A stretch of 64,000 nucleotides of DNA from Pirellulaceae bacterium (GTDB lineage: Bacteria; Planctomycetota; Planctomycetia; Pirellulales; Pirellulaceae). Made by a program: the position numbers and the translations under genes. Numbering within the stretch: position 1 is the stretch's first letter; each line of letters opens with the position of its first letter. Shown one piece after another: positions 46,516-56,367 of this stretch. The DNA is taken from the NCBI GenBank assembly GCA_019636385.1, contig JAHBXT010000001.1, forward strand, positions 558,001 to 622,000, given 5' to 3'. A model generated the notes under the pieces. That model was not told the DNA's origin, did not search any database, and was given only the letters and a program-made list of their open reading frames with translations.

Positions 46516-47011
46516 CCCGTTCCTCTGGTGACGATGCTGGCGGAACTCGGCCAGTTCGGTTACCGCACCGGGTAACCAGGGTTCGAAGCAAGCCTGACAG
46601 TTCCGTAAATTCACCATCGAAGCTTAGGTTACAGCTCAGATTTCTTGAACAATTCACCTTTGCCCACAGCATTTGACTTGCTTCCACTGCCAGCACATTC
46701 TGCGCAACCGTCTCGACCGTTGCGTTTCCCTGCTACCGGCAAGCGGTTGGTGGAGCACTTGAACAGGTCCATCGCCTGAGTACCGATCCTGAATCGCGCT
46801 CGCATGGCGCGGCATGACCAATCGGGCACTGTCGGCCTGATAGTCTGTAGCGATTATCGCGAATGCCCGGTTGATATCATTAATACTTGTCGAAGGGCTA
46901 GCAACGGTCGTTCGATTCTTGTCGATTCACAGGCCGATACTGCTGGTAGCGACTGTCCTCTGTGAAGTCGTCGTCACCAGATACTCTCGCGGCGTGTGCT
47001 GAGCAAGAAAA
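46516..47011. other. 496-base divergent intergenic region
   Basis: Holds the upstream regions of the flagellar operon (minus) and the TolC-like gene (plus). I looked for sigma-28 and sigma-54 motifs on the minus strand and found none convincing. The short frame 46629-46829 has two cysteines (CAEC) but no recognisable zinc-ribbon pattern. Confidence 0.5.
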
Positions 47012-48985
47012 ATGCGCATTCATCAACTTCGATCGATGTCCGTTTGGATGTTTACAGCCTGGATCGTAACCACGGGCTGCCATCCCAAAAAACCCTTCCG
47101 GTTTCGCGATACATGGGATAGCACTCCAAGTTACGTCAAGACTGTGGCTACGGAAATTGAGTACCCGAAGGTTCAGTCCTATTTGAATGCCAATACAACG
47201 CAAATTCCTGAGCCGCTACGATTGGAGAATCCGGCTGAACTGCCGAACCGCGAATTGTTGCTGCCCGAAGCCATAAACCTGGCACTCAGCAATGGCGACA
47301 TCCTCCGATCACTCAACGCCAGCGTCGTCCAAATCAACCCGCTGGGTGTGATCACTAAATTCAATCCAGCACTTGCCGAAGCTGACCCCAGAATCGGCGT
47401 CGAAGCGGCGCTGTCCGCCTTTGATGCACGCGTGGCGGGACGGTTTTTCTGGCAGGCTGACAATCGCCCGGTGAATATCGACATATCCGACCCCATCATC
47501 GGGCTCTTCCAAGTCGCCAATTTTCGAGGCGACCTGGCAAATTTTAACTACGAGATAACCAAATTCACCGCTACCGGAGCCCGATTTGCCGCGCGGCACG
47601 TGGTGGGTTATGACTACAACAATACTCCGAACCGCTTATACGACGGTGCCTTTAACGGCTGGTTCGAAGCCGAGTGGCGTCAACCACTGTTGCGGGGGGC
47701 GGGCGTGCAGTACAACCGCATCGCCGGACCAGGATCGCCCAATGGGGTCTATAACGGCGTATTAATTGCGCGAATCAATGCCGATATTACGCTGGCTGAT
47801 TTCGAGGACGGGATCATCAATTACGTTAACGAAGTCGAGTCGCTCTACTGGGAGCTGTATTTTGCGTACCATAATTTGGAAGCATTGGTCGCAGGTCGTA
47901 ATAGCGCTCTCTTGACATGGCAGCGAGTCAAAGAGCTTGAACGCGTCGGAGCTCGCGGTGGCGACGCCGCCTCCGAAGCTCAGGCTCGATCGCAATACTA
48001 TGGTTTTGACGTCCAGGTCCGCGAGGCGTTGACCGGCCCGCGCGGTTTGTACGCCATCGAGCAGAATCTGCGGTACCTGCTCGGCTTGTCGGCAACCGAT
48101 GGCACACTGCTCAAGCCGGTCAGCCAGCCGATGGAAGGCTCGGTTGTCTACGATTGGCAAACATCGCTGCGCGATGCGCTCACCTGCCGCGTCGAAGTCC
48201 GTCGCCAAAAATGGGGCATTAAACGTCGCGAACTGGAACTGCTGGCAGCGCGTCTCAACCGCCGTCCGACGCTCGACTTGGTCAGCCAGTATCGTTGGCG
48301 CGGATTCGGCGACAATTTGATCGACGGCTACGCAGCCGAGTCCTCCAACAGTCTGTATCAGGACATCTTCTCAGGCAAATACCAAGAGTGGTTCGCCGGA
48401 ATCGAGTGGGGTTATCCCGTCGGAATGCGTCAGGCGGGCGCTGCCGTGACCCATGCACGGTTGAGCCTGGCGCGTGAACAAGCGATTCTTGAAGAATCGG
48501 AATTACGAATTTCGCACGACCTGAGTACCGCATCGCGGTCGATTGCCCGTGCCTACAATTTAATGGAGGCCAATTTCAACCGGCAACAATCCGACCGCGA
48601 TCAAGTTGCAGCCTTACAAGCTCGTTACGAAGGCGGCTTGGACAATATCAACTTTCTGTTGCAGGCACAGCAACAGTTGGTGGCGAGTCAGTCCGCCTTC
48701 TTCCGTTCGTTGGTCGATTATCAATTGGCGCTACGTGACTTTCACCGTGAGAAGGGATCGTTGTTGCTCTACAACCAAGTCAATCTCAGTGAAGGGCCGT
48801 GGGCTAGCGAGGCCTACGAAGATGCTCAACAGCGCGGGCGCTTTTTCGCTCCACGTACCCGACCCAACGTAACCGTCCCCAGGCCGGTCAGTGGCGGTAG
48901 CTTTGATCCTACCAGCGTCGGAACTGGCTGGTCCTCCGAAGTTACTTCAAACCCGGAAACAGTCGTTGAAGCTTCTCCAGGGTAG
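47012..48985 (+). CDS. TolC-family outer membrane lipoprotein
   Basis: 657 residues. N-terminal lipoprotein signal with cysteine at IVTTGC (start 47012, or 47036). Two TolC-type halves of long helices and short strands: LPEAINLALSNGDILRSLNA, YVNEVESLYWELYFAYHNLE, AGIEWGYPVGMRQAGAAVTH, and LLQAQQQLVASQSAFFRSLV. An insert-rich barrel part is longer than in E. coli TolC (about 490). It would be an efflux or secretion duct; no pump gene is adjacent. Its last 44 bases overlap the convergent PIG-L gene. Confidence 0.88.
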   Translation: MRIHQLRSMSVWMFTAWIVTTGCHPKKPFRFRDTWDSTPSYVKTVATEIEYPKVQSYLNANTTQIPEPLRLENPAELPNRELLLPEAINLALSNGDILRSLNASVVQINPLGVITKFNPALAEADPRIGVEAALSAFDARVAGRFFWQADNRPVNIDISDPIIGLFQVANFRGDLANFNYEITKFTATGARFAARHVVGYDYNNTPNRLYDGAFNGWFEAEWRQPLLRGAGVQYNRIAGPGSPNGVYNGVLIARINADITLADFEDGIINYVNEVESLYWELYFAYHNLEALVAGRNSALLTWQRVKELERVGARGGDAASEAQARSQYYGFDVQVREALTGPRGLYAIEQNLRYLLGLSATDGTLLKPVSQPMEGSVVYDWQTSLRDALTCRVEVRRQKWGIKRRELELLAARLNRRPTLDLVSQYRWRGFGDNLIDGYAAESSNSLYQDIFSGKYQEWFAGIEWGYPVGMRQAGAAVTHARLSLAREQAILEESELRISHDLSTASRSIARAYNLMEANFNRQQSDRDQVAALQARYEGGLDNINFLLQAQQQLVASQSAFFRSLVDYQLALRDFHREKGSLLLYNQVNLSEGPWASEAYEDAQQRGRFFAPRTRPNVTVPRPVSGGSFDPTSVGTGWSSEVTSNPETVVEASPG

Positions 48986-49745
48986 GCTGCGTGGCGTACT
49001 GGCTAATTTCATAGGCTTCGATTTTGACTTCTTGCGCCAGCGGCAATCCGTGAGCTACCAATTCCTGAGCGAAGAATTCTCGTCGCTTGCGAAACAGCGC
49101 CGACAAATACTCTGCCAGCCATTGACGGCGCTGCTGGCTGCCTGATGGAACTTCGATCTGATCGTGATAGGGCAACCATTCGAACACTTGCGATGCATGG
49201 CATGCGGCCATGTCGACCAGTGTGTTGAATTCATCGGAGATTTCTAAGATTACGTCGGCTCGCAACTTACACGGCCTAGTAAAGGTGTCGGTCATGTAGG
49301 CTACGACTGGGTCGCTGCGCAGCGCTGGCTTGTCGGCGCACACCAGCGGTACTGTAACCAGGTAGCTGGCGTCCTGGACCGCCAGACCCACTGCACGATG
49401 ATCCGGATGATAATCATACGGTCGATGCGTGATGACCAGGTCGGGGCGGAAATCACGGATTTCGCCAATAATCGCCTGACGCACTTCCAGGCTGGCAGTT
49501 AATCGCGCATCGGGAAAGCTCCACACCGCCGACAGTGCGCCAACCCGCTCGGCCGCAGCCAGCGCCTCGGCCCGACGTACGTCTATAAGTTGCTCTGAGG
49601 TTAGTCGATGATGACCACTGCGGCCGTCGGTTACAGACACTATTTTGACGGGAGAACCTAAGCGACAATAGCGTGCTATTAGCCCACCGCACAGAATTTC
49701 TGCGTCGTCGGGATGCGCTCCAATCACCAACAAGCGAGCTGACAT
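48942..49745 (-). CDS. PIG-L (LmbE-like) zinc deacetylase
   Basis: 267 residues from ATG 49745 (a longer reading to 49796 would overlap the transporter gene). Zinc motif AHPDD in LVIGAHPDDAEILCGGLI, VTDGRSGHH, and THRPYDYHPDHRAVGLAVQD with the HPDH metal site. Family members remove acetyl groups from GlcNAc-containing compounds, including bacillithiol precursors (BshB-like); the substrate is not settled. The LplT-like gene precedes it on the same strand. Confidence 0.88.
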   Translation of the reverse strand: MSARLLVIGAHPDDAEILCGGLIARYCRLGSPVKIVSVTDGRSGHHRLTSEQLIDVRRAEALAAAERVGALSAVWSFPDARLTASLEVRQAIIGEIRDFRPDLVITHRPYDYHPDHRAVGLAVQDASYLVTVPLVCADKPALRSDPVVAYMTDTFTRPCKLRADVILEISDEFNTLVDMAACHASQVFEWLPYHDQIEVPSGSQQRRQWLAEYLSALFRKRREFFAQELVAHGLPLAQEVKIEAYEISQYATQPTLEKLQRLFPGLK

Positions 49746-49792
49746 GCGTTGCACCGGGAATGAAAGATCGGAATAGCGAACCGCCCTGGACT

Positions 49793-51148
49793 TCAATTCT
49801 CAACGGCCGCCAAATCGCTGGGAGTTCGCGTGTCCAAGCGGTAGAACAAGGCGAAAGGCAGGACCAGCGCTCCCATCATCCAGAACACGCTGGAAATCGG
49901 GCACTGAACTGTACCGGCCAGCCATTCAAACAACTGATACAGAGGGCCGGCCAGGAGAATGCCTACGAAATTGGCCTGATTCATGGTAGCGATCAAGCGG
50001 CCCTTTAAGCGCATGGGCGGTCGCGATTGCAGGAAGACCATGACGGGAATCGAAAAGATCGCCGCAAACACGCCTACGCTAATCAGGCCAATCAAACTAC
50101 CCCAGTAGCCAAGCACGTGGTGCTGTCCGCTCCACATGCCAAGCAGAGCCAGCGAGACGAAGATTCCACCTAGGCCGATATTGACTGCTGAATTGCCCAG
50201 GCGCGAGCGGCAAATAGAACTGGCCAGCGGCGAGCCGAACATGATGCCCAGACCAACTCCGGCCACCAAGATACTCGTCTTGAATTCACCCACGGCCAAC
50301 TGTTCCATCCCCAGGCGATTGACGGTGGGGACTGCCAGGCCGGATACCAGCCAGAAGACACTGGAGACCATAATAGCTGCCAGCAGTGTGCGATCCTGAC
50401 GAAACAGCGCCAACATATCACGGCTGACTCCCCAGCAATCTAAACTCAAGCGCAGCTGAGGATTAGCTGGCGGCGTCAGGCGAATCATCCGCGCCGTCAG
50501 GGTTCCCACGATCGCGATCAGGATGCAAATCGCTAGACCACTGACCAATTGCTCAGCCGAATGGCCTCCCATCATCTGCTTGAGCAGTCCAGCGGCAACG
50601 GTGCCCAGGATGATGGCCAGAAACGTGCTCATCAGCATTAGCGCGTTGGCTCTGGCCAAATCGTGATGAGCAAACAACTCAGGCAGTATTCCGTATTTTC
50701 CAGGGCCAAAAAATGAGCTTTGGGTAGCCATCAGAAACAGCACAATCCAGGTGCCGGTTTGACCAAATAAGCCGTACATTTGGAAGGCTAACAGCCCCAG
50801 CCCCATAATGGCGATCTCAGCGTACTTGCACCAAACGATAATTGGAGTCTTGCTGTAACGATCGGACAGATACCCCGCGAATCCACTGAAGAGCACAAAC
50901 GGGAGCGCAAAGATTGCAGCTGCCCAACCTTGCACGTCGGCCTGCTCAGTCACTTGACCGACGGTTACGTCAGCAGTCGCAGCGTCGGCGGCCAAGGCCA
51001 CAGGCAGAGCCAGCAGCAGCATCAACTGCTTGTAGAGATTGTCATTGAAGGCTCCCAGAAACTGAGTGGATATAATTCCCCAAAAGGAGCGATCCGAGAA
51101 TAACGGTGGTCGATGTTGTGCGTTCTTCACCTGAGCATCCCTCAACAT
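49793..51148 (-). CDS. LplT-like MFS transporter
   Basis: 451 residues, about 12 membrane helices. The N-terminus has the LplT pattern IISTQFLGAFNDNLYKQLML, then LPFVLFSGFAGYLSDRYSKT and TQSSFFGPGKYGILPEL. E. coli LplT flips lysophospholipids to the inner leaflet for Aas to re-acylate; an Aas-like synthetase is encoded at 13.2-14.8 kb. Lysophospholipid transport is inference from pattern. Confidence 0.85.
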   Translation of the reverse strand: MLRDAQVKNAQHRPPLFSDRSFWGIISTQFLGAFNDNLYKQLMLLLALPVALAADAATADVTVGQVTEQADVQGWAAAIFALPFVLFSGFAGYLSDRYSKTPIIVWCKYAEIAIMGLGLLAFQMYGLFGQTGTWIVLFLMATQSSFFGPGKYGILPELFAHHDLARANALMLMSTFLAIILGTVAAGLLKQMMGGHSAEQLVSGLAICILIAIVGTLTARMIRLTPPANPQLRLSLDCWGVSRDMLALFRQDRTLLAAIMVSSVFWLVSGLAVPTVNRLGMEQLAVGEFKTSILVAGVGLGIMFGSPLASSICRSRLGNSAVNIGLGGIFVSLALLGMWSGQHHVLGYWGSLIGLISVGVFAAIFSIPVMVFLQSRPPMRLKGRLIATMNQANFVGILLAGPLYQLFEWLAGTVQCPISSVFWMMGALVLPFALFYRLDTRTPSDLAAVEN

Positions 51149-51405
51149 TGTGTTATCCTGAACCTACACCCACCAACTAATCGCCAGGAATTCGTAGTCC
51201 GCTAATGACCAAGCATTTCAAGCCGGCATTGTGCCCGTTTCCGCAGATTGCCGATAGACCGATTTGTGCAGCAGCCTGTTTGAATGTCGATGGTTTCGAA
51301 CCTCGGCCATGCCACGTCCTGTTCAGCTGATTGACGATCGCCACAATGTTCACAACCCGCTGTTCACCGAGCGCGGGACCGCACGAAACACTATCTGGAA
51401 TCAAC

Positions 51406-52110
51406 ATGAATCAGCCGCCTAGCCAACCAACATCCTGGCCTCACCCCTTGCGCGCCGTCGCTTTCGATATGGATGGCTTGCTGGTCAATACCGAACAACT
51501 CTATACACAGGTGGGCCACGTCTTGCTGGAACGCCGCGGCAGACGCTTCACTTCGCAGCTCAAGGATGCCATGACTGGTCTACCGAGTCCGCAAGCCTTT
51601 GAATTAATGATCCAGTGGGAGAGCCTCTCAGATACCGTGGAGACTTTGGAGGCTGAGTCGGATGCCCTGTTTGCCGAGATATTGCCACAGCAACTTGCGT
51701 TGCTGGAGGGAGTTCATCAACTGTTGGACCATGTGGACCGGGCTGGCTGGCCGCGATGCGTTGCAACCAGTAGCTCGCCGGGATTCGCAGATAGCGTCCT
51801 CCGGCTGGTTTCGATTCGCGAACGTTTTGACTTTGTCATTACCGCTCATGATGTGCCGCGCGGCAAGCCGCATCCGGACATTTATCATGCGGCAGCACAG
51901 CGTATGGGCGTGCCTACTGAGCAGATGATGGTCTTGGAAGACAGTCACCACGGCTGCAAGGCTGGGGTCACCGCCGGCGCGTGCACCATCGCCGTGCCGG
52001 GAGAACACTCTTGCGGACACGATTTCAGCGGCGCACATTGGCGCGCTCCATCGCTGCTCGATCCAACAATCGTCTGGCTACTGGCTGGCAACTTGGGCCC
52101 CAAGCCCTAA
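51406..52110 (+). CDS. HAD-superfamily hydrolase (beta-phosphoglucomutase/phosphatase type)
   Basis: 234 residues from ATG 51406; an upstream extension to 51331 is not domain-like. Motif I FDMDGLLVNTE (Asp21, Asp23), a helical cap, motif II CVATSSSPGFADSV, motif III lysine in VPRGKPHPDIYHAAAQRMGV, motif IV MMVLEDSHHGCKAGVTAG. The subtype IA fold suits small sugar-phosphate or nucleotide phosphatases. Substrate not readable. Followed by a strong hairpin. Confidence 0.9.
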   Translation: MNQPPSQPTSWPHPLRAVAFDMDGLLVNTEQLYTQVGHVLLERRGRRFTSQLKDAMTGLPSPQAFELMIQWESLSDTVETLEAESDALFAEILPQQLALLEGVHQLLDHVDRAGWPRCVATSSSPGFADSVLRLVSIRERFDFVITAHDVPRGKPHPDIYHAAAQRMGVPTEQMMVLEDSHHGCKAGVTAGACTIAVPGEHSCGHDFSGAHWRAPSLLDPTIVWLLAGNLGPKP

Positions 52111-52116
52111 AACAGC

Positions 52117-52150
52117 CAGGGGCAAGTCAACATGCATTGACTTGCCCCTG
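52117..52150. terminator. perfect 14-bp hairpin between convergent genes
   Basis: Arms CAGGGGCAAGTCAA and TTGACTTGCCCCTG are exact complements around a 6-base loop. On the minus strand the stem is followed by GGCTGTTTTA, so it can end HU transcription; on the plus strand no T-run follows, but it may still protect or end the HAD transcript. Confidence 0.75.
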
Positions 52151-52217
52151 TCAGAAATTCCGGTGCTCGACTGCGACGGACCTGTCCCGCCACCAAGGTC
52201 GCCCAGCCGAAAATCGT

Positions 52218-52541
52218 TTAGACCATTTCCTTGAGCTTCTTCAGCGGTCGTACGCGAACCACTACTGACGCTGGCTTGGGAGCCGCCCAAATCATCTCAC
52301 CAGTAGCTGGATTGCGAACTTGTCGCTTGGGCAGTGCTGGCTTGTCTACGGCAACGATCTTGCACAGATTGGGAATCTGGAATACTCGCGGCCCCTTCTT
52401 GCCAATCTGCTGAGCAATTTCCTGAGTCAATGCATCGAAGAACTCAGCAACTTGCTTCTTTGTCATTCCGGTGCGTTCGGCCAAGCTATTGAAGACCTCT
52501 GTCTTCGTAGCTGGCTTCTTCTTGGCTGAGGCTTTCGCCAT
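52218..52541 (-). CDS. HU-family DNA-binding protein
   Basis: 107 residues from ATG 52541 with AAGGGAT just upstream. Lysine-rich start (AKASAKKKPATKTEV), helices (LAERTGMTKKQVAEFFDALT, QEIAQQIGKKG), then the beta-arm region with the DNA-intercalating proline context (RQVRNPATGEMIWAAPKPAS) and closing VVVRVRPLKKLKEMV. A nucleoid-associated protein. A good sigma-70-like promoter lies 60-90 bases upstream. Confidence 0.93.
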   Translation of the reverse strand: MAKASAKKKPATKTEVFNSLAERTGMTKKQVAEFFDALTQEIAQQIGKKGPRVFQIPNLCKIVAVDKPALPKRQVRNPATGEMIWAAPKPASVVVRVRPLKKLKEMV

Positions 52542-52859
52542 ACGTTCAATCCCTTTCAAGTAAGTGGAAGTCCAGTGGGGAAGTAAATGGATACTGTGCA
52601 CAGATTAAAGGCCGCGACGACCAAATTTCAACGGGGCAAATAGCGAAAACAGCTAAAAAGGTACGTTTTTCCAGGGTTTTTCTGGTTTCCTGAGCTTTCC
52701 GACCGGTTTTCATCGTCAATTTGCCGACTTGACATCCAATTTTCACGCACTCCGAAGAATGCAAAAGCTAGCCCCCGGGTGCCGTGTTACAATGCCCGGG
52801 TTCGATTCAAGCTACTTGTGTCCAACGCCATTTAATCGTGAACTTTCAGGGCTGGTACT
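52542..52859. other. 318-base divergent region between HU and the paraoxonase-like gene
   Basis: Contains the candidate HU promoter (52604-52631). A CCCGGG ... CCCGGG pair around TACAAT (about 52775-52800) may mark the plus-strand promoter of the downstream gene. No gene seen. Confidence 0.5.
52604..52631 (-). promoter_or_regulatory. candidate sigma-70-type promoter of the HU gene
   Basis: Minus strand: TTGAAA (52626-52631), 16-base spacer, TTTAAT (52604-52609). Each hexamer is one or two changes from consensus. It lies about 63 bases before the HU start codon. Confidence 0.5.
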
Positions 52860-53975
52860 ATGAAACGCACGGTACGACGCATCGCATACGGATTAATAGG
52901 ACTAGTCGCGTTACTGACAGCGTGGATTGTCAAGACTGCGTATGACGCTGGAGAATTCAAAAGCCTTCAGCCGCACTTTGCCGGCCAGAAACGAACAATT
53001 ACCGATGTTGTGGGGGGTGAGGATATCACTATCGACCACGCTCGGCAGATCGCCTACATCAGCGCCGACGATCGACAGACTCGCGCCCGCCAACCCGACC
53101 AAGCTGTCGGAGGCATCTATCGGCTGGATATCAGCGATGTTCATGCTCAACCAGTGTTGCTGAAGCGACAGCCGAACGAGCCTATCGCTCCCCACGGCAT
53201 TTCGCTGTATCAATCGCCCTCTGGAGACAGCCATTTATTTGTTGTCGACCATCAACTGCCCGAACATCGCATCCTGCACTACGTCGTCGAGCCCAACGCT
53301 GGACTGCGATTGGTCAACACCTTTCAGGACGCGACCTGGATGATTAGCCCGAACGATGTAGTGGCTATTGACGAGCAGCGATTTTATTTCACCAACGATC
53401 ATGGTTCGGCGACTGGTTGGGGCAAGTTTTTTGAAGAATATCTGCAGCTTAGTCGTGGCAGTGTCGTGTACTACGATGGCAAGGGCTACTCGAAGGTGGC
53501 AACGCAAATCGCATATGCTAACGGAATCAACACCTCTGCCGACGCCAGTTACGTGTATGTCGCATCGCCGATTGGTAAACAGCTGATAGTCTATCGCCGC
53601 GATCAGGCTAGCGGGAAGTTAGAGAAACTGCGAACTGTGCTGCTCGGCACAGGAGTTGACAACATCGAACGCGATACAGATGGCAACTTGTGGGTGGGCT
53701 GTCACCCCAAGCTGCTGAGCTTTGTCCGCCACGCGAGAGATACCCGCCGACTGGCTCCGTCGCAAGTACTCAAGCTAACTCGCAAAGGCGAACATGACTT
53801 TAGTGTTGCGGAAGTATTTCTTGACGATGGATCCCAACTGTCCGCTTCCAGCGTGGCTGCCGTTTCAGGATCGGTTATGCTGATTGGACCGGTGCTGGAT
53901 AAGAAACTCTTGCGGTGCAGTTTGCCGGCCGAATTCGCTGACGGCGCTAGGGCACAGCAGGCAAGTGACCCATGA
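52860..53975 (+). CDS. paraoxonase/arylesterase-like six-bladed propeller
   Basis: 371 residues. An N-terminal membrane anchor (LIGLVALLTAWIVKTAYDA) precedes a PON-type propeller: LEDITIDH-like GGEDITIDHARQIAYISAD, PHGISLYQ, SPNDVVAIDEQRFYFTNDHG, YANGINTSADASYVYVASP, DNIERDTDGNLWVGCHPKLL, LSASSVAAVSGSVMLIGPV. The calcium-site Asn and Asp residues of PON lie in SPNDV, NGI and DNIE. These enzymes hydrolyse lactones or aryl esters. It ends 10 bases from the convergent methyltransferase. Confidence 0.88.
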   Translation: MKRTVRRIAYGLIGLVALLTAWIVKTAYDAGEFKSLQPHFAGQKRTITDVVGGEDITIDHARQIAYISADDRQTRARQPDQAVGGIYRLDISDVHAQPVLLKRQPNEPIAPHGISLYQSPSGDSHLFVVDHQLPEHRILHYVVEPNAGLRLVNTFQDATWMISPNDVVAIDEQRFYFTNDHGSATGWGKFFEEYLQLSRGSVVYYDGKGYSKVATQIAYANGINTSADASYVYVASPIGKQLIVYRRDQASGKLEKLRTVLLGTGVDNIERDTDGNLWVGCHPKLLSFVRHARDTRRLAPSQVLKLTRKGEHDFSVAEVFLDDGSQLSASSVAAVSGSVMLIGPVLDKKLLRCSLPAEFADGARAQQASDP

Positions 53976-53985
53976 AGCCCACCAG

Positions 53986-55392
53986 CTAATCTGCCAGTCG
54001 CCGGCCAATGATCGCGCGAGTGCGAGATCCGAGCCGAGTTACCAACAGTGTTACGCTTTGACCGGCTGGCTGTTGAAGCTTCTGCTGTTCTCGACTGGCA
54101 TCTAACTTGAGCAATCGCGACTTGACTTCCACAGGGCCGATGTGATGCTCACGCAACCAACTGCGAAGCTTGCGCTGGTCCCAAGCGATTGTGTCCAGAA
54201 CTTCAAACCCTTGGGCCCAGGGAGTGGAAAATCTCATGTCGCCGGTATAGTAGCCTTGCTCAGATGTGATCGCGGTCAGCCCGTGTTGAGCTGCCCACGC
54301 GGCCTGTAGTCCGGCTGCATGCAGGCTGGGATGCAAATCGTAGACCATCGCTCCAATCTGTTCGGTTACCGGCACACGGGCTGTATCTTCGCGCCCCCAA
54401 AAGACAACCGTAACGTAACTTTCGCGGTCAGCCGATGCGGGCACAACAATAGCAGCCGCGCGGCGCTGATCCGGCGATTCTACTAAATGATTCGTGGAAG
54501 CGGTGCTCAACTGCTGAGTTACATTGGCCTCTGCTGCGCCGCTGGCCAGCGCGTGAGATGCCCGTTCTTCACCGGCCTCAATAGGCTTCGCGTTGGTCCA
54601 CTCCGCCAGACGTGCGCGCTCGCGCAATTTACCAAAGAGCAACCACTGTTGACGGCATTCGCGATGGTTGCCCACCCAAACTCGCGTGCTCGAATTATCC
54701 ACGACTTCTTCAAGCTGCCCGGTCAACTGCGTCGCAGGCGCGATCTTGACTAGGCTACCTTGGGTTTGTTGGATCAGAGGCAGCAAATCGACGAGTGACG
54801 GAGAAAACATGTCAGCCCGTAGCGTCTTGTTGCCGGTCGGTCGCCGATCGGGATCAACATGCAACCACTGTGCGCCCCGGAGTGACTCCACACTTAGCCT
54901 CTCGGCTATGGCGGTCACCGTTCGCCCCTGCGCCCCTGCGTTATTGGCCGTCAGGGCCGCCAAGAACACATCACTATCGACAGCCATGACCGGTCCACGA
55001 CTGGCCAAGGCCATCGCATCTGCGCCCGCACCACAACATCCGTCGAGAATCATTTCCTCTGGCGGAAACAAATCGGCCTTGCACAATGCAGACCACCAAT
55101 CGCTGGCCTGCGCCAAGCTGCGGTCGGTCCACAGCCATTTGTCGGGATGCGGAAACCGATGGCGACTTCGCCAGCGTAGTTCCGCCTGCCGAGTCAACAC
55201 AGCTCGCTGTGCAGTACTCAATCGGCTGCGTGTAATCAGCTCCGGCTCCGCAAGATACGCACGCCCATGCGCTAACAACCAGCACTGCAAATCATCTAGC
55301 GTGACTTGTAAATTCAAACCGACTTTTCCTACGCTGGCCAGGCGAGCTGACCTGTTCAGTTGTAACGAATGTGCCTGCCATTCGGTTGGCAA
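53986..55392 (-). CDS. class I methyltransferase with C-terminal THUMP-like domain
   Basis: 468 residues. A helical N-terminal domain, a SAM-binding region (MILDGCCGAGADAMALASRG, MAVDSDVF, HVDPDRRP), an insert of low conservation, and a C-terminal THUMP-like domain (WLREHHIGPVEVKSRLLKLD, VTLLVTRLGSRTRAIIG). Proteins with this architecture are assigned as putative RNA methyltransferases; the target is unknown. The SAM glycine loop is GCCGAGAD. Confidence 0.82.
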   Translation of the reverse strand: MPTEWQAHSLQLNRSARLASVGKVGLNLQVTLDDLQCWLLAHGRAYLAEPELITRSRLSTAQRAVLTRQAELRWRSRHRFPHPDKWLWTDRSLAQASDWWSALCKADLFPPEEMILDGCCGAGADAMALASRGPVMAVDSDVFLAALTANNAGAQGRTVTAIAERLSVESLRGAQWLHVDPDRRPTGNKTLRADMFSPSLVDLLPLIQQTQGSLVKIAPATQLTGQLEEVVDNSSTRVWVGNHRECRQQWLLFGKLRERARLAEWTNAKPIEAGEERASHALASGAAEANVTQQLSTASTNHLVESPDQRRAAAIVVPASADRESYVTVVFWGREDTARVPVTEQIGAMVYDLHPSLHAAGLQAAWAAQHGLTAITSEQGYYTGDMRFSTPWAQGFEVLDTIAWDQRKLRSWLREHHIGPVEVKSRLLKLDASREQQKLQQPAGQSVTLLVTRLGSRTRAIIGRRLAD

Positions 55393-55537
55393 GTCACAGA
55401 GTGATTGTAGCGGTCCGGAAGCTGACGCAAAGTCGAGGCGAGATAGTATTGAGCAACTGCCGATAAGTGATTGATGAACGATTGCTGGGTTTTGTCAGTC
55501 AAGCAGGTACCGCACGTCATTTGTCTTCGAGCTCTGT

Positions 55538-56329
55538 ATGTCTGAAACATTGTTGCGCAAGCCGCTGACTGGACTGCTGCTATTAGCAAGCGCTGCCGGA
55601 GGTCCCTATTTGTGGTACGAAACCGAGGTGGGCAAGCATAGTCGTCAAGCTTGGCAGTCGGTGGCGGGGACGATGGGCGTCTCGGATGCTCAAGACAGAG
55701 ATTACAGTGCGGTCGGCTATGGAACCGGCCCTGCCGGATCAACCGGTTCTCTCGGCTTACCGGGTGCAGGTGGCCTTCAGTCGGCAGCCAATCGTCTGAC
55801 TGTTGATCCGTTTCAGCCTAATCCCCACGTGATGGAGCAATTGCCCATTGCCACCCTGGCAGAAGTATTGCGATTTGACGTGACTCCAGACTGGGTCATG
55901 GGAAGATTTCCACGCGTTTCCACGGTGCTATCCGAAGCCCAACTAGACGGCCTGCGCGTGCCGCTGATCACGGGTACGACTCCAAGCGATTTAGCCGGCA
56001 CGTTGACTTACTATTTTGACCGTTACAAGCAGCTCAAACGATTGACCGTTCATGCTGCCGTGGGCGATCCAACGCGTTTCGTTGCCGAGCTGCAACAAGC
56101 CTATCAAATGTCTCAAGAACCGTCGCTGGGTGGCAACTTATACGTCATCAAATGGAATGGCGCGCCGACGAGTCTACTGCACATCGCACCTGCAACCGTA
56201 GTCTATGCCGATGCGCATTATGCGCGCTTCAATCTCTTTTTAGAACTCAACCAAGCCGGTCTGGAATATGGCCTCAGCCCCGAGGCCCGCCAGTTGGTCG
56301 AAGTCGGCCGTCAAACAAACCGCTGGTAA
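55538..56329 (+). CDS. membrane-anchored hypothetical protein
   Basis: 263 residues. N-terminal anchor (LTGLLLLASAAGGPYLWYET), a Gly/Ser-rich linker, then a compact domain (VLRFDVTPDWVMGRFPRVST, LDGLRVPLITGTTPSDLAGT, LTYYFDRYKQLKRLTVHAAV). It looks like a conserved planctomycete periplasmic protein, but I cannot name the family. Divergent from the methyltransferase gene by 145 bases. Confidence 0.75.
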   Translation: MSETLLRKPLTGLLLLASAAGGPYLWYETEVGKHSRQAWQSVAGTMGVSDAQDRDYSAVGYGTGPAGSTGSLGLPGAGGLQSAANRLTVDPFQPNPHVMEQLPIATLAEVLRFDVTPDWVMGRFPRVSTVLSEAQLDGLRVPLITGTTPSDLAGTLTYYFDRYKQLKRLTVHAAVGDPTRFVAELQQAYQMSQEPSLGGNLYVIKWNGAPTSLLHIAPATVVYADAHYARFNLFLELNQAGLEYGLSPEARQLVEVGRQTNRW

Positions 56330-56367
56330 GGCAAACTGTGCGGCTGAGTATCAGCGTCTAATTCAAC

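Noticed and set aside
46629..46829. Short minus-strand frame with a CAEC motif before flbD
   Set aside because: A single CxxC is not enough for a zinc ribbon and the start is poor.
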